64,000 nt of DNA from Methanobacterium sp964452085 (GTDB taxonomy: Archaea; Methanobacteriota; Methanobacteria; Methanobacteriales; Methanobacteriaceae), in the NCBI GenBank assembly GCA_964452085.1, contig CAYVKL010000003.1, positions 62,001-126,000 of the forward strand, in the 5' to 3' direction. Positions 19,067 through 28,467 of the stretch are shown here, piece after piece (within the stretch, counting starts at the first letter, position 1; every line of letters starts with the position of its first letter). Under the pieces are notes generated by a model. That model saw only the letters and a list, made by a program, of their open reading frames with translations, made no database searches and was not told the origin of the DNA. A program made the position numbers and the translations under genes.

Positions 19067-19967
19067 TGTCTTCACTCCCATAGGTCTTGGTAATCTCTTC
19101 AATAATGGATTCAATAGTAGTAGTGATATCTATGTTCTCTATAACAGGTACATGATACTTGTTGGCCTGACTCTCGAAATACTTATGGGTCCGCCGGATA
19201 GCTCCGAAATAGTTCATGTATCTTTCAAGGGGCCTTCTAGCCCATTGTTGCCGACATCTTGAGTAAAATCGACCCTTATGAACTTCTTCATCCTCAAGAG
19301 TTAATATGAACATGTTAACATTATCCCTGGAAACCAGATCTTCCCTGATGAATCCAGGTACAATGTGCACTCCCTCAATAACTATGCTAATCCCTTCAGT
19401 TATGGAACGTTCAATTACAGCTTCCACACCAACACTCACTGTGTCCACATGGTCCCTGAAACCAATTAAAACCTCATCGAGTTCAGGTGGTGGTGGTATA
19501 CGTAATGAGCGGTAAGCAGTGTAGCTTGATTCATAGATAGTTGGTAGAAGTTCTTTGGACGAAGTTTTTCTCATAACTTCACGTATCATGTCAGTACTGA
19601 TCATGTTGCGAATTCCTAGACGGTTAGCAACCTCAAAAGCGATTGAAGAAGTTCCTACACCGGAAGAACCCCCAATAAGAATAACCAGGGGATCTTGACA
19701 TTTCCTGATCCTTTTCCATAACCCATACTGAGCTGCAATTTCGCCATCTTCCTCTTTGAGTCGTTGGCGGACGATTGTAACCAGATCATCCAGGTTTATA
19801 AGGGTTACACCTTCTTTCTTGAGTTGAGCTTCTACCTGAGAAGAGAAAGTATATGCTTTGTTGGGGTCCATCTCAGCACGGGTTAAAGACCTGGCTAAAA
19901 CTCCCTTTGAAAATGGTTCCCTGTATTTTTTTCCACTTACCTCTCCTTCAACCATAATCATCGTCAT
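19044..19967 (-). CDS. 2-phosphoglycerate kinase
   Basis: Makes 2,3-diphosphoglycerate, the precursor of the cyclic 2,3-diphosphoglycerate that Methanobacteriales accumulate as an osmolyte and thermoprotectant. An N-terminal ATP-cone-like region (about 10-85) precedes the kinase domain, whose P-loop reads GGSSGVGTSS; the position usually Lys is Thr. ISTDMIREVMRKTS and IVIEGVHIVPG are family hallmarks. Several in-frame starts (19970 GTG, 19967, 19961, 19955) lie within 15 bases behind an AAGGTG site, so the exact start is uncertain. The CBS protein encoded downstream may regulate it (inference). Confidence 0.87.
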   Translation of the reverse strand: MTMIMVEGEVSGKKYREPFSKGVLARSLTRAEMDPNKAYTFSSQVEAQLKKEGVTLINLDDLVTIVRQRLKEEDGEIAAQYGLWKRIRKCQDPLVILIGGSSGVGTSSIAFEVANRLGIRNMISTDMIREVMRKTSSKELLPTIYESSYTAYRSLRIPPPPELDEVLIGFRDHVDTVSVGVEAVIERSITEGISIVIEGVHIVPGFIREDLVSRDNVNMFILTLEDEEVHKGRFYSRCRQQWARRPLERYMNYFGAIRRTHKYFESQANKYHVPVIENIDITTTIESIIEEITKTYGSEDNVTETKS

Positions 19968-20140
19968 CACACCTTAAATATGGGGTTATTGTAGAGATTT
20001 AAAAAATCAAGATATAATATGTTACTATCATTTAAATTACTTTCTTATTTCCTATAGTGGTTTTGTTATAAAGAAAATTTATGATTTAATATCCTTAAAA
20101 ATTCGAAATCTAACTTAAACAATGGTAATAATGAATTTGA

Positions 20141-20824
20141 TTAGATTTTGATAATTTTGGTTTCAATTTCCTTATCTTCAGAAACATCAAATTCATTAAC
20201 TTCAGGAATTTTAATTATACAAGCATTCCCATTGGTTAATTGTCCGGGGTTTATTATTTTAGTTTTTCCAATCTCATCTGTACCTACGGCTTCGTGTACA
20301 TGGCCACAAATGTTCACTGTAGGCTGTAACTCTTCAATTATTTTACGTAGACTCTTACTTCCCACATGCACCCCTGAAGGTAATAAATCAGTTTTAGTGC
20401 CGTAAGGTGGGGCGTGTGTTATGAAAAGAGTAATTTTTTGTTCTTTAACTCCTTCAAGGGCTTTTTTAGCCTCATCATATATCTGAACCTCTTCAAATTC
20501 AAGTGGAGTATCAAAAGGTGTGGGATTTGAACCTCCAAACCCACATATTCCTATATTCTTTATAACCAGGTTTCTAGCATGGATATTGATGGCTTGGGAG
20601 TTATCCATGTTAATATGCATGGATTCAGGGTCGCAGTTACCAGGTATAGCTAGGACGGGAACATTAAATGAACATATTTCATTTAAAATATCTTCCCCTA
20701 ACTCTGCTGGCCCAAAATTAGTTATATCCCCTGCAATGACAATTAGATCTACCTTATTTTTGTTAAGATAATCAATAATTGGTTTTATATTACCGTGAAG
20801 ATCACTGAAAGCAAGTATTTTCAT
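20141..20824 (-). CDS. Calcineurin-like metallophosphoesterase
   Basis: A 227-residue phosphoesterase with the full set of dimetal motifs: FSDLHGN, VIAGDITNFGP, AIPGNCDPE, FITHAPPYG and NICGHVHEA. Size and order match archaeal YfcE/MJ0936-like phosphodiesterases. The physiological substrate is unknown. It stands alone, with 80-170-base AT-rich gaps on each side. Confidence 0.88.
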   Translation of the reverse strand: MKILAFSDLHGNIKPIIDYLNKNKVDLIVIAGDITNFGPAELGEDILNEICSFNVPVLAIPGNCDPESMHINMDNSQAINIHARNLVIKNIGICGFGGSNPTPFDTPLEFEEVQIYDEAKKALEGVKEQKITLFITHAPPYGTKTDLLPSGVHVGSKSLRKIIEELQPTVNICGHVHEAVGTDEIGKTKIINPGQLTNGNACIIKIPEVNEFDVSEDKEIETKIIKI

Positions 20825-20906
20825 TTAAAGTTCCCCTAAAATTAAAGTAAAAAAATTTTCATCCATGCGAATTATTTATTCATTTCAATAATAAATAGAT
20901 GGAAAG

Positions 20907-21452
20907 TTATTCCATCTCTTTTAACTGTTCCTTGAAGAATGAGGATAGTTCCTGGAGACTTATCTTCAGATTTTCTTTATCTCCATAGACTGCTATCAGG
21001 TTATCTTCCTCAAATTCTATTATAACATTATGGTACTCGGCGATTTCCTGAACTCTGTCTTCGGAGAGTGGTGCTTTGAAGTTAACTCGAATCATGGAAA
21101 AACCTGAAGGGGCTCCAACCACGAATTTTGAATCAGTTTTCTTTTGAGGATATACCTCTTCACCCCTTGAAGCCCTTAAAAGCTTATCCATCCATTGAGC
21201 ACTATATTTTTCACCCTGAAGATCTGCAAGGGCCATTAGTGAAGTTTGAACTTTTGTTAAAAATTCGTTGATTCTACCCACTTCAACCTGTCTTTCCGGG
21301 TCAGTGGGATCTACCTTATAGAAGTTAATGGTGGTTTTGGCCATCTGGACGTTTTTAGTGACTCTTTTAGGAATTTCTACTCCTTTTTTTCTAAGGTCAG
21401 TTAAAAGTTCAACCAGTACCAGCCAAGTTTGTTCGGCAGGTAGTTCATTCAT
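20907..21452 (-). CDS. Methanogen-conserved unknown protein, DUF2096-like
   Basis: A 181-residue soluble protein. The first half (MNELPAEQTWLVLVELLTD to about 95) is helical; the second half has a beta-rich stretch FSMIRVNFKAPLSEDRVQEI and a C-terminal helix. It resembles the DUF2096 family confined to methanogenic archaea, a call made from memory. The frame is open further upstream, but ATG at 21452 overlaps the TGA of the preceding gene by eight bases (ATGAATGA), which is the natural coupled start. Function unknown. Confidence 0.72.
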   Translation of the reverse strand: MNELPAEQTWLVLVELLTDLRKKGVEIPKRVTKNVQMAKTTINFYKVDPTDPERQVEVGRINEFLTKVQTSLMALADLQGEKYSAQWMDKLLRASRGEEVYPQKKTDSKFVVGAPSGFSMIRVNFKAPLSEDRVQEIAEYHNVIIEFEEDNLIAVYGDKENLKISLQELSSFFKEQLKEME

Positions 21453-21714
21453 AGTAACCTTCCAGGACTTGCTTGGAACGATGATTAAGCTTAGCATCAG
21501 CTAACTTTAGTTCCTCGTCAATCCCCCCAATATCTTTATAGGAGTCTAAAAACAGAACATGAACACTTTCCGTGCCAACAATATCCAGGATGGCTATTTC
21601 ATCAGTGTTATTAATTGATTTATCTTCTAATGATGCTTTGTACTGTACAAAAGGACCGTATTTTTCTGGTAATTCTGCAAATTTAAAAATTCCAGCGAGA
21701 GTGGCTACAAACAA
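21445..21714 (-). CDS. Methanogen-conserved small protein, DUF749-like
   Basis: An 89-residue acidic protein with the segments MFVATLAGIFKFAELPE and DEIAILDIVGTESVHVLFLD. It resembles the DUF749 family of methanogens (from memory). AAAGAGGTG lies a few bases before the ATG as ribosome site. It is the first gene of a two-gene operon with the DUF2096-like gene and lies 140 bases downstream of hdrB on the same strand. Function unknown. Confidence 0.7.
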   Translation of the reverse strand: MFVATLAGIFKFAELPEKYGPFVQYKASLEDKSINNTDEIAILDIVGTESVHVLFLDSYKDIGGIDEELKLADAKLNHRSKQVLEGYYE

Positions 21715-21854
21715 AAGAACACCTCTTTAATTTAGTTAGATTTTTATTGATCAATTATAGTTATGATCAATCTTTATGTAAAATTAGTATATAATCAGTA
21801 TTTTTAAAAATAAAAATCTTTGGTATAAAAAAAAAGAATTGAAGGAGAATAGGT

Positions 21855-23720
<1,866 letters not shown>

Positions 23721-23765
23721 CTCTTGGAAAACCATCTGATTTCCAGTTCAAAGTCTAGAGACCAG

Positions 23766-23775
23766 TATATATAAA
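23766..23775 (-). promoter_or_regulatory. TATA box of the hdrCB operon
   Basis: On the minus strand TTTATATATA lies about 75 bases before the upstream hdrC start, with GTAACC directly upstream in the BRE position. It is the best TATA match in this intergenic region. Confidence 0.6.
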
Positions 23776-23794
23776 GGTTACTAAAAAATGCCTT

Positions 23795-23817
23795 AGTGTA
23801 ACCTTTTAGGTTACACT
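23795..23817. promoter_or_regulatory. Perfect 10-bp palindrome upstream of hdrCB, probable operator
   Basis: The arms AGTGTAACCT and AGGTTACACT are perfect inverted repeats around a 3-base spacer. The same half-site core GTAACCT recurs at 23776-23781 touching the TATA box. Position 20-50 bases upstream of TATA fits an activator or repressor site. No T-run follows on either strand, so it is not a terminator. Confidence 0.65.
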
Positions 23818-23923
23818 ATAATAATGATCTAGTATTTGACTATGAGATCTTAATTAAAATGAAATGAATAAATGAAAATGAAATAGGATAATATAATCAG
23901 ATTTCAAAAAGGATATAGCATAA

Positions 23924-24075
23924 TTAAAAAAGAGATAATTCCTCAGCTTGAGTTACTGCTTCTTTGATTGTCCTACGAATATTCTTAAGGGCTTCTTGAT
24001 GTTTTTTTGGGAACTAAAGCTATTTTCATCTACTTTTTTGCCGGAGCATTTTTCTTTGCTACTTTATTTGTAACT
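23924..24075 (-). pseudogene. Broken small Lys-rich open frame, remnant
   Basis: The minus strand reads KKGVTNKVAKKNAPAKK then a stop, and in another frame KHQEALKNIRRTIKEAVTQ continuing to a stop at 23924. Joined across one or two indels these would make one small basic helical protein. No complete start-to-stop frame remains. I do not recognise the family. It may be a decayed gene or chance; confidence is low. Confidence 0.3.
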
Positions 24076-24163
24076 CCTTTTTTCAAAATTATTTCTCTTC
24101 TAAATTAAATTATAAATAATTGTCTCAAATTAAGCCAGGAATCTGCTTTTATAATTGATAAAT

Positions 24164-24745
24164 TCATTTAATATCCTGTAAAAACTGTATTGCCCGTTGC
24201 CACAACAATTCAGATGATTTTCTGTTGTAATCTTGTGAATCTGGATCAGTGAACAGGTGTCCTGTGCCAGGATACTCAAAATATTCATAACTGGCGCCAG
24301 ATTGATGAATGCTCTTTGAAAATTCATCGATAAATTGTTGATTTTTCCACGGATCTTTAGCTGCATAATGAACCTGAACAGGTACACTTGATGGCCACCT
24401 TTCAATACCAATCATATTAAGAGGTAAAGCAGCGTGAAATAAAAGACATCCCTTGGCACCAGGCTTTGTTCCAGCAAGTAACTCAGCCGAAGTTCCTCCA
24501 TTGGAAAATCCTGCATAAACTGTTTCACTGGGAAAATCTTTAACTGAAGAAATGGTACGAGACACCATTTCTGTGATTCCAATTTCCTCAAATTTTTCGA
24601 GTGCTTGTTCCATATCATCAAATGTTTCACCATTATAAAGATCTGGAATGAGAACATTATGTCCTTTATCTCTTAACATTTCTGCAGCTTCAATTATTCC
24701 CCTTCGAAGCCCTAAAACTGAATGAAAAATTACTATATTTGCCAT
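24164..24745 (-). CDS. Dienelactone hydrolase-family alpha/beta hydrolase
   Basis: A 193-residue single-domain hydrolase. The nucleophile elbow is AGFSNGG (Ser in place of the Cys of classical dienelactone hydrolase). The acid residue lies in HYAAKDPW and the His in GTGHLF, completing the triad. It starts MANIVIFHSVLGLRRG with no signal peptide, so it is cytoplasmic. The substrate is unknown. It is the last ordinary chromosomal gene before the accessory region. Confidence 0.85.
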   Translation of the reverse strand: MANIVIFHSVLGLRRGIIEAAEMLRDKGHNVLIPDLYNGETFDDMEQALEKFEEIGITEMVSRTISSVKDFPSETVYAGFSNGGTSAELLAGTKPGAKGCLLFHAALPLNMIGIERWPSSVPVQVHYAAKDPWKNQQFIDEFSKSIHQSGASYEYFEYPGTGHLFTDPDSQDYNRKSSELLWQRAIQFLQDIK

Positions 24746-25192
24746 AAATCGTTCCCCGTTTAAATTATTATTTATAAATACTTCTTTTTCAATTATGGAA
24801 GTTTATCATCATGTAAACTTCTATTTGCGTGAATTCCATAGATATATAGGTAGATAGTATTCTTTAACAATGCCTTTTATTTTGAAACTATAAATAATTA
24901 AAGTATGAATAAAATAAACTATTTGTAAATGGTAATCTAGATTATTAAATATTATTTATATTGATTTAGATGGGATATGTGACTATGTTGGAAGTATTAT
25001 AGCAAAATTGTTATATTTATTAGCATTTTTAGCATATATTTAATCTATAAAGTAATAATAATTTCTACCTCAAACCAACACTCTGCAGATAAAAGTGTCC
25101 GCATTCTATTGAAGGATTTTGCTAGCGATACCTATTTTACTATTTTGACATACATTTCATGACAAAAATTAATACTAAAAACGGGTAATATT
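24746..25192. other. AT-rich gene-free stretch at the border of the accessory region
   Basis: These roughly 450 bases have no credible open frame, no RNA-like GC island and no terminal repeat that I could match elsewhere in the window. Base composition is close to that of other intergenic DNA here. It lies where chromosomal genes give way to accessory genes. Confidence 0.5.
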
Positions 25193-25575
25193 TTAAGGAT
25201 TATGTACTAAAAATCTTCCCCTATCCCCAGTGTCATAACTATGCCGAATCTTTAATTTAGCTCCATTTTATCAGAGCCAAGTAAGCTCCAATGATAATTC
25301 TGACACGTTGCTTAAAGATTCTAAAACCTCATCTCTATTGGACTTATAGTATGATAGAGTATCTAAATATGTTTTTGAGTCCTTTCACGGAAAACTTGTT
25401 CATTTCTATCTTAATTATTTGAACATGTTCTAAAAGGTCTAACCATACCCATAGTTTTGCCAGTCTTTTTCCAAGTCAAATATATAATATTTATTGAAAA
25501 TATAGTTTAAATTATCTTTGATATGCACAAAATTCCTTTTGAACTCTTCTCGTGAACTAAATGAATTAAGGATGT
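25193..25575 (-). pseudogene. Decayed gene of unknown family
   Basis: On the minus strand protein-like segments succeed one another across frameshifts and stops: NSFSSREEFKRNFVHIKDN...DLEKDWQNYGYG, then LEHVQIIKIEMNKF, then DSKTYLDTLSYYKSNRDEV...LSLELTWL followed by two stops and LKIRHSYDTGDRGRF. The composition (charged, few rare residues) looks like former coding sequence. I cannot name the family. It lies directly downstream of the KAP NTPase gene. Confidence 0.4.
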
Positions 25576-25661
25576 TTTAAAAAGAATATTTAGTAAACAA
25601 AAAATGAATTATCCGACTAATAATTTAAAATGTACAATAACTATCAGAGTGTAATAACATT

Positions 25662-27728
25662 TTATTCAGATATGTACTCAAGAAAGCTAATTATGTCTTT
25701 TTGGTCTTTTTCGCCCAAATTTTCGAATTCAGATGATTTTTTAAGCGAGTAAATTTTGCTTTCTAACTTTTTAAGATTGATAATCTTTTCAATTGAATCT
25801 TTTAAATAGTTCCTTCTAATAATTTTCCTGAGTAATCCAATAAATTCATCATTTTTACTCATGAGATTATCTAAGTAACTTTCCATTTCTGTCTTATCAC
25901 ACCATTCATTCCAACAACAAAGCACAGCAAATGGATCATAATTATCTATTAAACTTCCTGAATTGGCATGTTGCTCAATTTTTCCACAGACTATTTTTTT
26001 TAATTCTTGAAGTGTTTTTTTACTAATAAAGTTACTATAATCGGCTTGTTTTTTTTCTAAATAATCGACATAATGACAAATAGTAACAATGCTTTCATTA
26101 GTATTTTGAATGGCTCTTTTAATTATTTCTAACTTTTCATTATCTGAAACATAATTAAGTAAAATATTGATCAGCCTATTAATATGGATTAAAGTACTTT
26201 TTTCTAATGGATTTAAATCATTAGGAGTAAATAAATCTCCTTTATTCATTAAAGCAGTTATCATGGATTCAATATTTTCTAAAGGTATTGTAGATCTGTA
26301 TGTGCGATAATATACTTCTAAATATTCAAGAATTTTTTTTATCTTACCATCTTTATCATATTGAACTAAACTTTCACCAAAATTGTTGAAATTATTAGAT
26401 TTAGAAATTAAGCCTTTGAATTCTTTACTGGAAATCAACCCTTCAGGAACAGAGAGTTTAAAATAAGTGTCAAATGCATGTGGAGCACAAATGCTAAATA
26501 GTTCATAATGTGGAGGATCTGAACTATTACCATATACATAGCCTACTATTGGGAATAGAGACCTCAACAAATTCTTTAACTCTTCTTCAGAAATATTTTT
26601 AGAATCTGCGCCATTTTTTAGAAATTCATCAAATATTTTTTGATATTTTTCTTTTTGTTGATTTAATTCATGCAGGTTTCTGGTAATATCTTCTAATCTA
26701 TAGGCAAAAAGCCTTTTATTATTTTTTATCGAATTGTAAACTTCTGGTAAAAAAATTTGTATCGCTGTAATTGCAAAAAGATCTTCTAAACGTACCTCAT
26801 CTTTTAATAATTCAAAACTAAGTTTTAAAGTGTTTATATAGCGTTTAATACCCCTAATATCTTTAAATAATTTATTCAAGCCTTCTTGATAATAAATTTC
26901 CCATGTATCCTTATTTAACTCTTTTAAATAGTCTCCGATTAACTTACTAATTTCATAATTAACTATTAGTTCTATTTCAAGTTCTGTAAGTTTAGGAACT
27001 TCATATATTACTTGAACTATCTTTTCTAAATATTCAAAGCTGTAATCTTTGTGAATATCATCTTCTAATGACTTAACTACAAGGTTTTTATCAAATTCAA
27101 GTAAATATAGTGTGTTTGGAAAATTAGCTAAGATTTTAACTAATTGGAATGTCTGTCGCATCTCAATACTATTAAGCCTATCAATATCTTCAATAACAAT
27201 GATAATTTTTCTTTTTTGTTTAAGGAGAGACTTATCTAAATCCTTTCTCAAATCTTCCAAGGTTTCATTTTCAGATTTTCCTGATTTAAAAAAATCTAAA
27301 TAAATTTTAGTAGTTCCTGGGCGAATTAAACCCCCAACTAAGACACCCGCGGTAATTGTCAGTTTACTTGCATATGATTTTACATCATTTACGAATTTTT
27401 TTCCAAACCCTAAAGATTCAAAAGTAATTATTAACTCATTGAAGAATTGAATGATAAGTTGATTTTGATCGGAATAATTCCACGGATTAAATCTGATAAT
27501 TACTGGCTTATCTTCTTGAGTTGCGGTTTTAATTTTTCGGATGTGATCAAGAGCCATGTTGATAATAGAAGTTTTTCCAGATCCCCACTCTCCAGAAAGG
27601 CCGATTACTATACTTTCTTTTTCATTATACTTGAGAATAACGTCCCCAAGAAACTTAGAAAATTCACATCTATTAATCCCGTATTCTCCTTCATCATCAC
27701 AAGATTCAATTGGAATATCTGTCAACAT
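25662..27728 (-). CDS. KAP-family P-loop NTPase
   Basis: A 688-residue STAND-like NTPase. Walker A is GEWGSGKT (46-53), the KAP signature FNPWNYSD follows at 80-87, and Walker B is IIIVIEDIDR (175-184). A short hydrophobic patch (about 123-138) lies where KAP proteins usually carry inserted membrane helices; here it is too short for two full helices. The C-terminal 400 residues are helical and of unknown function. KAP NTPases are often found in defence islands, and this one follows a BREX operon on the same strand. GAGGT precedes the ATG. It may be a BREX accessory or an independent defence gene. Confidence 0.85.
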   Translation of the reverse strand: MLTDIPIESCDDEGEYGINRCEFSKFLGDVILKYNEKESIVIGLSGEWGSGKTSIINMALDHIRKIKTATQEDKPVIIRFNPWNYSDQNQLIIQFFNELIITFESLGFGKKFVNDVKSYASKLTITAGVLVGGLIRPGTTKIYLDFFKSGKSENETLEDLRKDLDKSLLKQKRKIIIVIEDIDRLNSIEMRQTFQLVKILANFPNTLYLLEFDKNLVVKSLEDDIHKDYSFEYLEKIVQVIYEVPKLTELEIELIVNYEISKLIGDYLKELNKDTWEIYYQEGLNKLFKDIRGIKRYINTLKLSFELLKDEVRLEDLFAITAIQIFLPEVYNSIKNNKRLFAYRLEDITRNLHELNQQKEKYQKIFDEFLKNGADSKNISEEELKNLLRSLFPIVGYVYGNSSDPPHYELFSICAPHAFDTYFKLSVPEGLISSKEFKGLISKSNNFNNFGESLVQYDKDGKIKKILEYLEVYYRTYRSTIPLENIESMITALMNKGDLFTPNDLNPLEKSTLIHINRLINILLNYVSDNEKLEIIKRAIQNTNESIVTICHYVDYLEKKQADYSNFISKKTLQELKKIVCGKIEQHANSGSLIDNYDPFAVLCCWNEWCDKTEMESYLDNLMSKNDEFIGLLRKIIRRNYLKDSIEKIINLKKLESKIYSLKKSSEFENLGEKDQKDIISFLEYISE

Positions 27729-27784
27729 GATTGACCTCGAATAATCTAATACTCACAATTTTCTTTTTTTTAATAATATATGTT

Positions 27785-28300
27785 TCAAATACTTCTCAAA
27801 ACTTGAGAAAATTCAGAAACGCTTAAAACAGGTTCCATACGCTCAAGAGAAACCTCATCTTTCAAATTAGCAAATCTAATAGCCCCGGGAGTAGGTTCAG
27901 CCCAGTAAGGTTCTTTTAAAGTATAAACCCGCAGGATCCAGATGAAAGTTGTTTTACCAGTGATGTAATTCTTCACATGATCTCGGGTCCATATATAATG
28001 TTTATCTGAAGGTATCCTGGAGACAGGTTTCTCCACTATCTTCTCCAGACGAGCGAAATATTTAATCAAAACATTATCACCCTGCTTATCTGGCAGTGAG
28101 TTTTCCTCTACGAATTTTTGATGTGGACCCTGAAAACTATCCAGATAATCATCCTTCAAAGCATAGCTCACAGTGGGATACAGTAAAAACTCAGTAACCT
28201 TAGTTTTGTATTTACGGATTAGAATAGTCTGTTTTCCCTGTCCTAATGCTTCGATGGTTGCGTTCCATTCTTTAAGGCATTTATGTACAGATTCTATAAT
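27785..28300 (-). CDS. DUF1802-like protein, start codon non-canonical or lost
   Basis: The frame holds the whole DUF1802-type pattern: CLKEWNATIEALGQGKQTILIRK and FLLYPT near the start, YFARLEKIVEKPVSRI and the closing SLERMEPVLSVSEF. The first ATG/GTG/TTG in frame is GTG 28171, which would cut off the conserved first 43 residues. Upstream the frame is open back to a TAA at 28313-28315 with no standard start; ATT 28300 has a GGGGG ribosome-like site five bases before it. So it uses a rare start, or it is N-terminally damaged. The family is uncharacterised. It sits between the pglX relic and the KAP NTPase. Confidence 0.6.
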   Translation of the reverse strand: MIESVHKCLKEWNATIEALGQGKQTILIRKYKTKVTEFLLYPTVSYALKDDYLDSFQGPHQKFVEENSLPDKQGDNVLIKYFARLEKIVEKPVSRIPSDKHYIWTRDHVKNYITGKTTFIWILRVYTLKEPYWAEPTPGAIRFANLKDEVSLERMEPVLSVSEFSQVLRSI

Positions 28301-28325
28301 AAAACCCCCTACTTATTATTCCATT

Positions 28326-28451
28326 TTATAATATATTAATACTTAAAAGATTAGCCTTATACTTGATTTCACTGATTAGTTTCTTTCGCGCGTCAATTGA
28401 AAATGTTTTAATGGCTTTTTTATCTTCTGAATTCCTTCCGTGAGAGATTAT
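28326..28451 (-). pseudogene. Relic of a second pglX 5' end
   Basis: The minus strand encodes, between stops, SEDKKAIKTFSIDARKKLI then SEIKYKANLLSI. The first 30 residues of the intact PglX in this window read MDKKAIKTFAIESRKKLI then EEVKYQCSLLGI; about 20 of 29 positions match. At DNA level the stretch around AATGTTTTAATGGC is shared. No start codon remains and the frame stops after 41 residues. It lies 17 bases beyond the brxL stop, so it is either the stump of a second methylase gene lost by deletion or a recombination leftover. Confidence 0.75.
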
Positions 28452-28467
28452 TCAAATAATTTAAATA

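Noticed and set aside
23795..23817. Rho-independent-like terminator
   Set aside because: No T-run follows the palindrome on either strand and it lies upstream of a TATA box.
24130..24411. Second minus-strand frame over the dienelactone hydrolase gene
   Set aside because: It is a shifted reading within the hydrolase gene, which carries the full catalytic triad.
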